A stretch of 64,000 nt of DNA from Fictibacillus solisalsi (GCF_900103485.1 NZ_FNHW01000001.1:1647418-1711417), one strand, 5' to 3'; shown: positions 1 to 8,112, numbered from the stretch's first letter. Program-made: numbers and translations. Notes: generated by a model from the letters alone, not told the origin.

Positions 1-479
1 AGTGCCGGATGATAATTCGGCGCAAAAAGAAAACATAAAGAAAACTCATCCAGATTCCGTTTGATTTCGGATACGTCACTGCTCGATTGGATACCAAGCC
101 TGCTCAATACATCCGCACTGCCGCTTTTAGAAGTAACGGCCGAATTTCCGTGTTTTGCGACTTTCACGCCATCTGATGAAAGCATGATCGCTGAAGCCGT
201 TGAAATATTAAAAGTGGAAGCCCCGTCTCCACCGGTTCCGCACGTGTCAAGAAGTTGCGGATAATCGACGTGCAAAGGTAAAGTGTGATCAAGAATCGCA
301 GTAGAAAAACCAATGATCTCGGAAATCGTTTCACCTCTGAGACGCAGTATGGTAAGCAAACTGGAAAGTTGAACTTCTGTCGCTTGCCCTTCCAATATTT
401 CATTCATCATATCGTAAGCTTCACTTTCCGAATACGTTTCTCCCAGGATTCCTTTTTGAAGCAGTTCTTTGATCGCCAT
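1..479 (-). CDS. trpD: Anthranilate phosphoribosyltransferase TrpD, N-terminal part, cut by window edge
   Basis: Transfers phosphoribose from PRPP to anthranilate, the second committed step of tryptophan synthesis, in the cytoplasm. The first 159 residues are visible. The family's glycine-rich PRPP-binding motif GTGGDG is at residues 81-86, followed by STFNIST (88-94) and KHGN (109-112), all TrpD hallmarks. The ATG at 479-477 is preceded by GGAGG at a 7-nt spacing. The rest of the gene lies beyond base 1. It is the first gene after the trp leader at 480-806. In B. subtilis trpE occupies that position, and no trpE is present here. Regulation is expected through TRAP-dependent attenuation. Identity is certain; whether the downstream part is intact cannot be seen. 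Confidence 0.95.
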   Translation of the reverse strand, partial: MAIKELLQKGILGETYSESEAYDMMNEILEGQATEVQLSSLLTILRLRGETISEIIGFSTAILDHTLPLHVDYPQLLDTCGTGGDGASTFNISTASAIMLSSDGVKVAKHGNSAVTSKSGSADVLSRLGIQSSSDVSEIKRNLDEFSLCFLFAPNYHPA

Positions 480-614
480 TGCTATTCCTCCTTAATGATT
501 GTATGGGCATTAGGGTGCAAGGCGCGTTTCATACCGGGGTTAAATAAATAGGAAGACAAAACATGTGCTGATCCACCTCCATCAGGATGGAGAATGAATG
601 AGGAAAAAAGGGGA

Positions 615-645
615 CAAAAAAACCCATGCACGAAGAGGCATGGGT
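615..645 (-). terminator. trp leader attenuator terminator
   Basis: On the transcript an 8-bp stem (ACCCATGC paired with GCATGGGT, 622-629 and 638-645) with an 8-nt loop is followed by a run of seven U. It sits directly after the TRAP repeats, as expected for the attenuator. Confidence 0.9.
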
Positions 646-664
646 GATATCTATGTAATAAACC

Positions 665-750
665 CTCTGCTCCGCTCCACTCATCATTCTCGGCTATTCT
701 CATCTCTCTGCTAAACTCACTCTGGTTCTCTAAATTCTTCTCTAACTCTA
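665..750 (-). promoter_or_regulatory. TRAP-binding GAG/UAG repeat array
   Basis: On the transcript, GAG or UAG triplets occur at plus-strand positions 746, 740, 728, 720, 716, 711, 706/704, 699, 694, 689, 680, 675, 670 and 665. Several are separated by exactly two nucleotides. TRAP is an 11-mer that binds about 11 such triplets, so there are enough sites to fill one ring with a few to spare. mtrB, encoding TRAP, is in the same window at 6574-6795. Function is inferred from the B. subtilis system. Confidence 0.85.
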
Positions 751-777
751 ATCAATTAAACTAAATCGTTAAAACAC

Positions 778-806
778 AAGATAAAGCATTTCCTTCATTT
801 TGTCAA
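778..806 (-). promoter_or_regulatory. Sigma-A promoter of the trp operon
   Basis: A perfect -35 TTGACA (801-806) and a -10 TATCTT (778-783) are separated by exactly 17 bp. The promoter lies just downstream of the cheR stop codon, so trp is transcribed independently of cheR. Confidence 0.9.
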
Positions 807-831
807 CCCGCAAGGACCGATAGATATTCGA

Positions 832-1611
832 TCAACATACAGGCTTCTGATAAAAAAACGGCTCCATGGGATGTAAATTAAATCTTCCAGGATAAAAAAT
901 CTGTTCAGTACTGCCTACAAACAGATAACCTCCCGGCCTCAATGCTTCTGAAAATTTACGAAACAGCTCCTCTTTTGCTTCTTCCGTAAAATAAATCATG
1001 ACATTCCGGCAGACAATCAGATCAAATCCGTCTTCGAAGGCATCCAGCAACAAATTATGGTGTTGAAACCTAATGTTTTTTTTCAGATGAGCCCTTATAG
1101 CTGCTCCTTTTTCTGTATCGCTGAAACATGAGGATCTGATTGCTTCCGGCACGTGCTTCAGTGCATTATGATCGTAAATGCCTTCCTTCGCTTTTTTTAG
1201 AGCGGCACGGTCAAGATCTGTTGCAAGAATGGAATATTCTCTCCTTGATAAATCATTCTGCAAAAGACAAGAAAGAGTATACGGCTCCTCTCCAGCAGCA
1301 CATGCGGCACTCCACAGCTTCAATTTCCTTTGCTGGGCGATAAGCTCTGGAAGTATTCTATGCCGAACTGCGTCCCATCGTTCAGGATTTCTGAAAAACT
1401 CTGAAACGTTGATGGTCATCCGTTCGAGAAATTCATCCATAAGGCGCGGATCTCCTTCAATAGCCTCATAATAGCCGGAAAAGCTGGTGTAATTTTTTTT
1501 ATCGCGCAAAGCGGTAAGACGCCTTTTCATCTGAGCCTCTTTATATTGAGATAAATCAATAGACGTCAACAAATTGATCTTCTCAACAAAACGCATGTAA
1601 TCCTGATCCAT
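832..1611 (-). CDS. cheR: Chemotaxis protein methyltransferase CheR
   Basis: Uses S-adenosylmethionine to methylate glutamates on chemoreceptors during adaptation. The 259-residue product matches the usual family length. It has the N-terminal CheR helical domain (KEAQMKRRL near residue 25-33 and MTINVSEFFRNP) and a Rossmann methyltransferase domain with WSAACAAGEEPYT and DLIVCRNVMIYF. An open frame runs 30 codons further upstream, but homologues begin at this ATG and AAGGGGA precedes it. It follows ndk as in B. subtilis and has a sigma-D-like promoter. In B. subtilis aroF follows; here the trp promoter follows instead. Confidence 0.95.
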   Translation of the reverse strand: MDQDYMRFVEKINLLTSIDLSQYKEAQMKRRLTALRDKKNYTSFSGYYEAIEGDPRLMDEFLERMTINVSEFFRNPERWDAVRHRILPELIAQQRKLKLWSAACAAGEEPYTLSCLLQNDLSRREYSILATDLDRAALKKAKEGIYDHNALKHVPEAIRSSCFSDTEKGAAIRAHLKKNIRFQHHNLLLDAFEDGFDLIVCRNVMIYFTEEAKEELFRKFSEALRPGGYLFVGSTEQIFYPGRFNLHPMEPFFYQKPVC

Positions 1612-1643
1612 AATTTTTCCCCTTTTTTGTGGTGATACTTTGT

Positions 1644-1670
1644 TTATCGGTTGAAAGGGTACAACCTTTA
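1644..1670 (-). promoter_or_regulatory. Candidate sigma-D (flagellar) promoter for cheR
   Basis: On the minus strand TAAA (1667-1670), a 15-bp spacer and ACCGATAA (1644-1651) lie about 33 bp upstream of the cheR ATG. The sigma-D consensus is TAAA-N15-GCCGATAT, so only two of twelve positions differ. A chemotaxis gene is the expected target. Confidence 0.65.
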
Positions 1671-1684
1671 CGTTTGCTGCAAAT

Positions 1685-1712
1685 GAAAAAACCAGCCGCA
1701 AAGGGCTGGTTT
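1685..1712 (-). terminator. Terminator after ndk
   Basis: Stem ACCAGCC/GGCTGGT (1691-1697, 1704-1710) followed by a U-rich run on the minus strand, directly downstream of ndk. Confidence 0.85.
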
Positions 1713-1724
1713 GTAACGCTTACA

Positions 1725-2168
1725 TTAAATCCAGGAAGAACCTGCTTTTTCATATTGTACGAGCTCTTCTTCATGAAAAAATAATCCGATTTCACGTTCA
1801 GCGCTCTCGGGAGAATCTGATCCATGGATCACATTGTTGCTCACCTGAACGGCAAAATCTCCGCGGATTGTGCCTGGTGCAGCTTCGCCCGGGTTGGTTT
1901 TGCCCATCATGTTTCTTGCAGTGGCAATTACATTTTCACCTTGCCATACCATTGCAAATACAGGCCCGGACGTAATAAAGTTTACAAGATCACCGAAAAA
2001 AGGACGTTCTTTGTGCTCTGCATAATGATTTTCCGCAAGCTCGCGTGAAATGGTCATCAATTTTGCACCAGCAAGCTGAAACCCCTTTTTCTCGAATCTC
2101 GAAACGATCTCACCGATCAAATTGCGTTGTACACCGTCGGGCTTTACCATTAGAAACGTTTGTTCCAC
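1725..2168 (-). CDS. ndk: Nucleoside diphosphate kinase
   Basis: Balances nucleoside triphosphate pools by moving the gamma-phosphate from ATP to other NDPs through a phosphohistidine. The protein has 147 residues, normal for the family. The active-site His115 lies in [12 protein letters not shown] and the N-terminal KPDGVQR motif is present. It starts at GTG with GGGGAG seven nt upstream. It is monocistronic by the sequence: a good sigma-A promoter upstream (2236-2264) and a terminator downstream. It lies between hepT and cheR, as in B. subtilis. Confidence 0.97.
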   Translation of the reverse strand: MEQTFLMVKPDGVQRNLIGEIVSRFEKKGFQLAGAKLMTISRELAENHYAEHKERPFFGDLVNFITSGPVFAMVWQGENVIATARNMMGKTNPGEAAPGTIRGDFAVQVSNNVIHGSDSPESAEREIGLFFHEEELVQYEKAGSSWI

Positions 2169-2235
2169 AATAATTCTCCCCTATCTTCTATGTAGTTGCT
2201 TTTGAGGGTCGTCTATAATCTGCAACCCCTAGAAA

Positions 2236-2264
2236 ATAGTAACAAAAATTAAGTTATTTAGCAA
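2236..2264 (-). promoter_or_regulatory. Sigma-A promoter of ndk
   Basis: -35 TTGCTA (2259-2264) and -10 TACTAT (2236-2241) with a 17-bp spacer, just after hepT and about 70 bp before the ndk start. Confidence 0.65.
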
Positions 2265-2268
2265 CGTG

Positions 2269-3234
2269 TTAAAATTTCCGGCGGCCTATATATTTAGCAA
2301 TCTTGATCATGCTGTTTTTCGCCTGTCCCGCAGGCAGGCCATCCGCTGCAACAAGCGCATCGGCCAAATAAGACTGTGCCGTATTGGAGGCACGCCGGAT
2401 GGCTCCGCTCGTCTTTATTGTATCAATAATGGATGAAAGTTCGCTTTCATCCATCGTTTCATAAAACCGGCCGATTTTCCCTTTAAGCCCAGGAAGCTGT
2501 TGCATGGCATAAAAAACAGGAAGAGTAATATTTCCCTGCCTTAGATCTCCGCCTGCAGGTTTACCCAGTTCCTTTTCGGTGCCCGTAAAGTCCAGAATGT
2601 CATCGGTAATCTGATACGCCATTCCAACTGAATATCCAAAGCGGTACAGCCGCTGCTGAAGCTCGATTGAAGCATTTGAAGCAATTGCGCCAAGCTGGCA
2701 ACTGATGGCAATAAGCAGGGCGGTTTTTCGTTTGATCCTGCGCAAATACTGCCGGACATTCTGATTCAGATCAAATTGTTCCTTGATTTGCTGGATTTCG
2801 CCAAGGGACATTTCCTTCATTGCATAAGACAAAATCTGATGTGCGGCAATTTGATGAATATCCGACATCAGTTCAATCGCTTTGGCAAACAGGAAGTCGC
2901 CGGTATACATGGCGACTTTGTTGTCATAAGCTGCCTTTACCGTTTTTGCTCCCCGCCGCAATTCAGCGTCATCAATGACATCATCGTGAACGAGTGAAGC
3001 CATATGGATGGTTTCAAGAGCAGCTGCTACCTTTTTGACAGATTCAATATCATAATTTCCAAAATGCCCGGAAAGCACTACAAAAACGGGGCGGATTCGT
3101 TTTCCGCCCGCTTTCAGCAACTGGTTTCCTGCTTTCTGCATAATAGGGTGCTGAGAGGAAATGGTCTGTTCCAGTTCTTTTTCAATCTGTTGCAAATCCT
3201 TTTTAACATGCGTATAAAGTTCTGTCAGTTTCAT
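2269..3234 (-). CDS. hepT: Heptaprenyl diphosphate synthase component II
   Basis: Catalytic subunit of the two-part enzyme that elongates farnesyl diphosphate with isopentenyl diphosphate to the C35 chain of menaquinone-7. Both aspartate-rich Mg-diphosphate motifs are present: DDVIDD at residues 84-89 and DDILD at 211-215. GGKRIRP is near residue 44. There are 321 residues, as in homologues. An in-frame GTG nine bases upstream lies inside the ribosome site AGGTG, so the ATG at 3234 is preferred. It is the last gene of hepS-menG-mqnP-mqnA-hepT, nine bases after mqnA. Confidence 0.95.
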   Translation of the reverse strand: MKLTELYTHVKKDLQQIEKELEQTISSQHPIMQKAGNQLLKAGGKRIRPVFVVLSGHFGNYDIESVKKVAAALETIHMASLVHDDVIDDAELRRGAKTVKAAYDNKVAMYTGDFLFAKAIELMSDIHQIAAHQILSYAMKEMSLGEIQQIKEQFDLNQNVRQYLRRIKRKTALLIAISCQLGAIASNASIELQQRLYRFGYSVGMAYQITDDILDFTGTEKELGKPAGGDLRQGNITLPVFYAMQQLPGLKGKIGRFYETMDESELSSIIDTIKTSGAIRRASNTAQSYLADALVAADGLPAGQAKNSMIKIAKYIGRRKF

Positions 3235-3243
3235 CTTCTTCAC

Positions 3244-4092
3244 CTAAATGCCCTGTAAGGAATAATTGAAAAATGTAAATTCAGGAAGAGATTGAATGAA
3301 GGAATGCTTATAGGCCAGTTCAAAATAACGCTTCAGCCCCTTAATATGGTTTTCACTCAAATCATAATTAATGCCCTGGAAGTAATGGGACCAAAACGCG
3401 GATTCGCCCCCATGCGTACAAAGGACGTCTTCAATCATATCGTGGTAGCCATCCGCCTCTGTGCGGCCTTTACTTTCCGTCATTTGAATCAGGAGTTTCT
3501 CCAAAAGAGGAGCTTCTCTCTTGATCGCATCGTTTCTTACTGCCATGACGGCATACGTCATTGGAAGGTTGGTGTTCTCATACCATAGTTCTCCAAGGTC
3601 ATAGACGTAAATATCTTTTTCCTGCCTCCAACCGCCTTTGATTGCATCCTCTCCGATCAAGAGGCAAGCATCATGGCTTGAGAGCATCTCATCATAATCC
3701 GGAGTCATTGTTTCATAGTGAGGATTTATGCCTATAAATTCTTTTAGGATAACCTTCAATAAAACGACTGAAGTTGCCGAGCTTGAGGTCAGGGCAATGC
3801 TTCGGCCGTCCAACTCTTCAATTTTTGACTTGGAGAATAAAAGAATGGAACCTACCTTTCCGTACGTAGAAACAGACAGGTTGGGAAAAAGGCTGTACTG
3901 ATGACTGTTCTCACCAAAGGCAAATGACGATATTCCGCCCAGATCAATTTCTCCCCTTGCCATTCTGCGGTTTAATTCGGCCGGAACCTGCGGAATAAAC
4001 TGGGCTCCGGTCCTTTCAATTTCCTTTTTATTTAAATAAAAAAACAAAGGAAGAATGTTAGTATATTTAATTTCGCCAATATTCAGCGCCAT
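3244..4092 (-). CDS. mqnA: Chorismate dehydratase MqnA (futalosine pathway)
   Basis: Converts chorismate to 3-enolpyruvyl-benzoate, the first step of the futalosine route to menaquinone. The 282-residue protein has the periplasmic-binding-protein-like fold signature of MqnA: an N-terminal GEIKYTNILPLF, then RRMARGEIDLGGISS, SSSATSVVLLK and LLIGEDAI. The ATG at 4092 has GGTGGGGAG just upstream; an in-frame GTG four codons earlier lies inside that ribosome site. It stands between a UbiA-type prenyltransferase and hepT. B. subtilis lacks mqnA and uses the o-succinylbenzoate route. The other mqn genes are not in this window. Confidence 0.9.
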   Translation of the reverse strand: MALNIGEIKYTNILPLFFYLNKKEIERTGAQFIPQVPAELNRRMARGEIDLGGISSFAFGENSHQYSLFPNLSVSTYGKVGSILLFSKSKIEELDGRSIALTSSSATSVVLLKVILKEFIGINPHYETMTPDYDEMLSSHDACLLIGEDAIKGGWRQEKDIYVYDLGELWYENTNLPMTYAVMAVRNDAIKREAPLLEKLLIQMTESKGRTEADGYHDMIEDVLCTHGGESAFWSHYFQGINYDLSENHIKGLKRYFELAYKHSFIQSLPEFTFFNYSLQGI

Positions 4093-4157
4093 TACTCTCC
4101 CCACCTTCTGAATAATTCATGATGCTTCCCAGGTTGTTACCCCTACAGCAAAACTTT

Positions 4158-5021
4158 TTATAAAAGCAAATCTCCCAAAGAGAAAACAAACATTACAACA
4201 CTCAAAATTCCGTTCATTGTAAAAAACGCAAGGTTCAGCTTTGACAGGTCATCGGCAGAAACCATGGAGTGTTCATATACCATAATCGCACCGGACAAAA
4301 ATACACCTGCGAAATAAACCCAGCCAAAGGAGGATACCGCCCCCAAAACAAGAAAAGCTGTAAAGCTGATCACATGAAAAATACGAGCAATTAGAAGGGC
4401 CTTTGGAATGCCGAAATAAGAAGGAATGGAATATAATCCGTGCTTCCTGTCATAGTCCGCATCCTGAGTAGCATAGATCACATCGAACCCGGCAGTCCAA
4501 AACACAACACCCGCATACAACAAAAATGCTTCAGCTGATAACGTTCCGGTTGCTCCCACCCATCCGCCAAGAGGAGCAAGGGCAATCGTCCCCCCCAAAA
4601 TGACATGGCATAAATAGGTAAACCGCTTTGTATACGAATAGAATACCAGAAAGAAAACAGCAAGCGGCAGCAACCAGACAGACAGGATGTTCAGCTGGTA
4701 TGCACTGACAAAAAGCAGTACAAAAGAACCAGCAATAAACAAAGCTGCCTCTTTCATGCTGATCAGCTTTGCCGGGATCGCCCTCATGGCAGTTCTCGGA
4801 TTTTTCTGGTCGATTCTCGCATCAATCACACGATTCAGCGTCATTGCCGCACTTCTCGCGCCAACCATCGCAAGGGTAATCCAAACCCACTCCATCAGGG
4901 AGGGAAACGTTCCTTCCTCCACAACATTTCCCAGTATTGCTCCTAGAAAAGCAAATGGAAGAGCAAACAAGGTATGTTCGAATTTTATCATTTCAAGAAT
5001 GATAGCTAATTTCTTAAACAC
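4158..5021 (-). CDS. mqnP: UbiA-family polyprenyltransferase, probably MqnP
   Basis: An integral membrane prenyltransferase of 287 residues with about eight hydrophobic segments. The first Asp-rich motif NRVIDARID (63-71) is followed by KNPRTAMR, and the second is DVIYATQDADYD. Both bind the Mg-polyprenyl diphosphate. The KFEHTLFALPFAF start is typical of the UbiA subgroup found with mqn genes. The open frame extends 27 codons upstream into menG; the GTG at 5021, 16 nt after the menG stop, gives a homologue-like N-terminus, with a weak AGAGAG ribosome site. Placed between menG and mqnA, it most likely attaches heptaprenyl to the futalosine-derived ring. MenA-type activity cannot be excluded. 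Confidence 0.85.
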   Translation of the reverse strand: MFKKLAIILEMIKFEHTLFALPFAFLGAILGNVVEEGTFPSLMEWVWITLAMVGARSAAMTLNRVIDARIDQKNPRTAMRAIPAKLISMKEAALFIAGSFVLLFVSAYQLNILSVWLLPLAVFFLVFYSYTKRFTYLCHVILGGTIALAPLGGWVGATGTLSAEAFLLYAGVVFWTAGFDVIYATQDADYDRKHGLYSIPSYFGIPKALLIARIFHVISFTAFLVLGAVSSFGWVYFAGVFLSGAIMVYEHSMVSADDLSKLNLAFFTMNGILSVVMFVFSLGDLLL

Positions 5022-5037
5022 AAGGCAATCTCTCTTT

Positions 5038-5745
5038 CTATGTTTGTTTAATTCCCATGTGCATAGCTGCCGTTCCGAACGTATATGGCTTAACCATGAC
5101 ACGGGTCAACCCGGCTTCTTCAAACAGGGACTTCAGTTCGTTTCTGTTCAAAAACTCCCCTGCCGATTCCTGAAGCCATGAGTATTCATTGTAGCTTTTA
5201 GCAAGAAGCTTCCCAAGAACGGGCATAATCACTGAAAAATAGAAACGAAACAAAGGCCTGATCAGCGGAGTGGTAGGCTGAGAGGTTTCTAGACAAACGA
5301 CCTTGCCGCCAGGTTTGGCGACGCGGCTCATTTCTTTAACTACTTGCAGATAATCGGGTACATTTCTCAGTCCAAACCCGATCGTTACATAGTCAAAGGT
5401 ATTATCTTCAAATGGCAGTTCCATAGCGTTGCCATGGATCAGCTCCACATTTTCCATGTTAAGCGATTCTACTTTTTTCTTACCGACTTCAAGCATGTTC
5501 TGACTAAAGTCCAGGCCTGTGACATGTCCCTTCATGCCAACAGCCTCAGCAAGCGCAATGCTCCAGTCACCCGTTCCGCAGCAAACATCAAGCGCCATGC
5601 TTCCTTCTTTAACGGCCATCTGCTTCATCGTGTCTTTCCGCCAGCTTTTATGCCGTTGGAAGCTGATTACATTGTTCATGAAATCATATTGATCCGATAT
5701 TTTTTCAAATACCGAATGGACTCTCTGTTCCTTTAATTGTTCCAT
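5038..5745 (-). CDS. menG: Demethylmenaquinone methyltransferase MenG (UbiE family)
   Basis: Adds the C-methyl group in the last step of menaquinone synthesis, using S-adenosylmethionine. 235 residues with the UbiE signatures [17 protein letters not shown] near residue 20, SAM motif [10 protein letters not shown] near 54, and [18 protein letters not shown] inside the end of hepS serves as ribosome site, and the ATG follows the hepS stop by three bases. The hepS-menG pair is conserved with B. subtilis, where hepT follows immediately; here two extra genes intervene. Confidence 0.96.
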   Translation of the reverse strand: MEQLKEQRVHSVFEKISDQYDFMNNVISFQRHKSWRKDTMKQMAVKEGSMALDVCCGTGDWSIALAEAVGMKGHVTGLDFSQNMLEVGKKKVESLNMENVELIHGNAMELPFEDNTFDYVTIGFGLRNVPDYLQVVKEMSRVAKPGGKVVCLETSQPTTPLIRPLFRFYFSVIMPVLGKLLAKSYNEYSWLQESAGEFLNRNELKSLFEEAGLTRVMVKPYTFGTAAMHMGIKQT

Positions 5746-5748
5746 GGC

Positions 5749-6456
5749 TTACCCTTCCTCCGGCAATAAATAGTGAGGCCCTTCAAGCAGTCCCCTCATT
5801 CTCTTTTCCATGACTGGTTTTAACGATAACGGCTGCTTTTGCGTTTTTAGTTTGTGCCGGGCAAGCAGCACATCATTTTTTATTTGGAGATGATAGTCTG
5901 AAAAAAGAGAGTCAGGGCAATGGGAAGTGGCAGAAACAAACAAAAATTCTGTGATAAATGGTATGTATTGCTCTTTCTTCAGATGCCGGGCGACACGGTT
6001 TAAAATTCCTGCCTCCATTCCTTTTATACTGTTGGTTACCTCTTCTGGCTTTATATGTTTGCTGTAAAAAAGCCGCATCTTGTTTTCATTGACATCCTGA
6101 ATCCCCAAAGAAAGTGCACGAATTAAAGACACATCCTCACAGACGGAAAGCATAAAGTAGTAAAGGCTGCTGTAATAGTCTCCTGCGAGTACGGTCAACT
6201 GCCTCTCCTTGATATGACTATCCCTGATCTTCAAGATCGTTTCATGCGTGTCCAATGCACATTGAACAAGCATCACCGCAGCATACAACTCCTGCAGTTC
6301 CTCTCCCTCGTATCCGCTCTCAGCAAGCAGCAAATAGGTGATCAGACATTTATCCTGGTTTAACTGGGGAACATTAACATATTCCTTCAAAAACGAATGT
6401 TCCATTTTCTGTAAAACATATTCATTTAACTTATTCACTTCTTGGATGATCCTCAT
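5749..6456 (-). CDS. hepS: Heptaprenyl diphosphate synthase component I
   Basis: Non-catalytic partner of HepT that sets chain length to C35 and is needed for activity. The 235-residue protein carries family segments MLVQCALDTHE (about 82-92) and RQLTVLAGDYYSSLYY (about 108-123). Homologues are about 250 residues and poorly conserved outside these stretches. It is the first gene of the menaquinone operon, behind the mtrB terminator, so it probably has its own promoter in 6457-6544; I could not choose a single convincing one. Confidence 0.88.
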   Translation of the reverse strand: MRIIQEVNKLNEYVLQKMEHSFLKEYVNVPQLNQDKCLITYLLLAESGYEGEELQELYAAVMLVQCALDTHETILKIRDSHIKERQLTVLAGDYYSSLYYFMLSVCEDVSLIRALSLGIQDVNENKMRLFYSKHIKPEEVTNSIKGMEAGILNRVARHLKKEQYIPFITEFLFVSATSHCPDSLFSDYHLQIKNDVLLARHKLKTQKQPLSLKPVMEKRMRGLLEGPHYLLPEEG

Positions 6457-6544
6457 GTACCTGCCCCCGCATCCTGCAACTAAAGCTTACTCTATCTATT
6501 ATGTATCATATCATATTGTGCATTCAACTATTGATTACTGCATA

Positions 6545-6570
6545 AAGAAAACTTGGCTCGTGCCAAGCTT
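6545..6570 (-). terminator. Terminator after mtrB
   Basis: Stem CTTGGC/GCCAAG (6552-6557, 6562-6567) with a four-base loop followed by TTTTCTTT on the minus strand, immediately after the mtrB stop. Confidence 0.8.
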
Positions 6571-6573
6571 TTT

Positions 6574-6795
6574 TTATACTTCCGTGTCGACTTCACCGTG
6601 CCGTGTATAAATGACGGCTTTGCCCCGAACTTTCACAGCAGACGTATGTTCTGTAAATTGTGCGAGCATAACTTCGCCCTTGTCCAGCTTCTCTGAATGG
6701 TGGAATCGGGTCTCTGTCCCTCTTGTCAGACCGATGACATTAACCCCGTTTTCTTTTGCCTTGATAACGAAAAATTCATTCTCGTTTACCTTCAT
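6574..6795 (-). CDS. mtrB: Tryptophan RNA-binding attenuation protein TRAP
   Basis: Forms an 11-subunit ring that binds tryptophan between subunits and then GAG/UAG repeats in mRNA, terminating trp transcription. The 73-residue protein contains the diagnostic [25 protein letters not shown] and [14 protein letters not shown] segments, including the lysine/arginine residues that contact RNA. The ATG at 6795 has GGAG at eight nt; an in-frame GTG three codons earlier overlaps that site. It follows folE by 24 nt in one operon, as in B. subtilis. Its target leader is at 480-770. Confidence 0.97.
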   Translation of the reverse strand: MKVNENEFFVIKAKENGVNVIGLTRGTETRFHHSEKLDKGEVMLAQFTEHTSAVKVRGKAVIYTRHGEVDTEV

Positions 6796-6819
6796 ACCGT
6801 ACACTCCGTTCCTTTAAAT

Positions 6820-7386
6820 TTAGCTCCGAATAAAAGTGAGAACTTCTGCTCTTGCCGCTGCATCATCTACAAAAACTCCTCTTACGGCAGAAGTTACGGT
6901 TTTCGAGCCGGGTTTCTTTACTCCGCGCATGGTCATGCACATATGTTCAGCTTCAACAACAACAATCACCCCATGCGGGTTCAGTGTTTCAACAAGAGAA
7001 TCAGCAACAGTTGACGTGATTCTTTCCTGCAGCTGCGGCCGGCGAGTAACGGCTTCGACTGCACGCGCCAGTTTGGAGAGGCCTGTGACCTTTCCTCCTT
7101 TAGGGATGTAGCCAATATGGGCTTTCCCGAAAAAAGGAACCAGATGGTGTTCACACATGGAATAGAAAGGAATATCCTTAACGAGAACCAATTCTTCGTG
7201 GTCTTCTCCGAAAATCGTGGCAAAGTGCTCTTTCGGGTCCTGGTTCAGCCCCTGAAAAACTTCCTGGTACATTTTAGCCACTCGTTTTGGTGTATCGACA
7301 AGGCCCTCACGCGCTGGATCTTCTCCAATGGCCTCAAGAATCATGGTAACCGCCTTTTCAATTTTCGCCTGATCAAATTCCTTCAC
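6820..7386 (-). CDS. folE: GTP cyclohydrolase I
   Basis: Converts GTP to dihydroneopterin triphosphate, the first step to tetrahydrofolate. 188 residues with the zinc ligands Cys78 and His80 (MCEHHLVPF) and Cys150 ([11 protein letters not shown]), so it is the zinc-type FolE1. The GTG at 7386 is chosen because GGAGG lies eight nt upstream; the frame extends five codons further to a TTG that sits in that ribosome site. It shares an operon with mtrB (called mtrA in B. subtilis). Confidence 0.97.
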   Translation of the reverse strand: MKEFDQAKIEKAVTMILEAIGEDPAREGLVDTPKRVAKMYQEVFQGLNQDPKEHFATIFGEDHEELVLVKDIPFYSMCEHHLVPFFGKAHIGYIPKGGKVTGLSKLARAVEAVTRRPQLQERITSTVADSLVETLNPHGVIVVVEAEHMCMTMRGVKKPGSKTVTSAVRGVFVDDAAARAEVLTFIRS

Positions 7387-7524
7387 TGCATTATCCTCCA
7401 ATTTCGTTCGTGCAACGTTCCAAGTAGTTTTTACTTAACGATTGCTGTACGTTTTTCTAAACCGATTCTAGCATATGAATCAGGCAAAGGCAAAGGTAGG
7501 GGGCTAAAGTCGCATGTTTTACAT

Positions 7525-7557
7525 AAAAAATAAAAGAACCGCACAATGCGGTTCTTG
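7525..7557 (-). terminator. Terminator after hbs
   Basis: Ten-bp stem AAGAACCGCA/TGCGGTTCTT (7534-7543, 7547-7556) with a 3-nt loop and a following U-rich tract on the minus strand. Confidence 0.9.
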
Positions 7558-7575
7558 CTTGCCCTATGTATAAGC

Positions 7576-7848
7576 TTATTTTAGAGCATCCTTAAGGGCT
7601 TTTCCTGGTTTGAAAGCAGGTACCTTGCTTGCTGCGATTTCGATTTCTTGACCAGTTTGCGGGTTACGGCCTTTACGAGCTGCGCGCTCACGAACTTCGA
7701 AGTTACCAAAACCGATAAGTTGTACCTTATCACCTTCTTTTAGCGTATCAGCAATTGCCTCAAAAACTGCATCAACAGCTTTAGTGGCATCCTTTTTAGA
7801 AAGTTGAGTTTGTTCAGCTACTGTGTTTACAAGATCAGTCTTGTTCAT
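7576..7848 (-). CDS. hbs: DNA-binding protein HU
   Basis: Histone-like protein that bends and compacts DNA as a homodimer. 90 residues; the DNA-binding beta-arm signature [21 protein letters not shown] is interpretable at residues about 46-66. The ATG at 7848 has GGAGG eight nt upstream. The 260-bp upstream region probably contains several promoters; a CCTGTATAAAACAGG palindrome is there, but I cannot assign a -35 with confidence. Confidence 0.97.
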   Translation of the reverse strand: MNKTDLVNTVAEQTQLSKKDATKAVDAVFEAIADTLKEGDKVQLIGFGNFEVRERAARKGRNPQTGQEIEIAASKVPAFKPGKALKDALK

Positions 7849-8082
7849 TCCATTCACCTCCTCTCAAAGAACGCTGTATCTATGCTCTAAATATTCGGTT
7901 GTATTACTATCATAAAGCTCTCGCTCCTGTTTTATACAGGATTTACTAAATACTTTGATGACAAGCCTTATATTAAACGATAAGCTATAAGAATTCAATG
8001 TTTTTATGCGAAAAATAGCGAAAAACCCCTTATCCCGTGGCCAAAAGGCCTATTTTTTGGAATAACCTCCTTTCTTTCCATG

Positions 8083-8109
8083 CAAAAAAAGACTCCAAAT
8101 AGGAGCCTT
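8083..8109 (-). terminator. Terminator after spoIVA
   Basis: Stem AGGCTCC/GGAGTCT (8101-8107 and 8090-8096, one G-U pair) followed by seven T on the minus strand, starting right after the spoIVA stop. Confidence 0.8.
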
Positions 8110-8112
8110 TCA

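Larger units (their letters stand above)
480..770 (-). promoter_or_regulatory. trp operon leader (TRAP-controlled attenuation region)
   Basis: This untranslated leader of roughly 290 nt separates the trp promoter from trpD. In transcript order it holds a dense run of GAG/UAG triplets, a strong intrinsic terminator, and about 135 nt ending in the trpD ribosome site. This is the layout of the B. subtilis trp leader, where tryptophan-activated TRAP wraps the repeats and lets the terminator form. The 135 nt between terminator and trpD contain one GGAGGT followed by an ATG that opens only an 11-codon frame (about 562 down to 527). I see no conserved protein there. Confidence 0.85.

Noticed and set aside
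482-703. A 73-codon open frame in the trp leader
   Set aside because: It runs through the TRAP repeats and the attenuator stem, has no proper ribosome site and no recognisable protein; it is a by-product of the leader sequence.
8040-8071. GGAGG-like site and short hairpin between hbs and spoIVA, considered for a small gene
   Set aside because: No start codon follows at usable distance before a stop.
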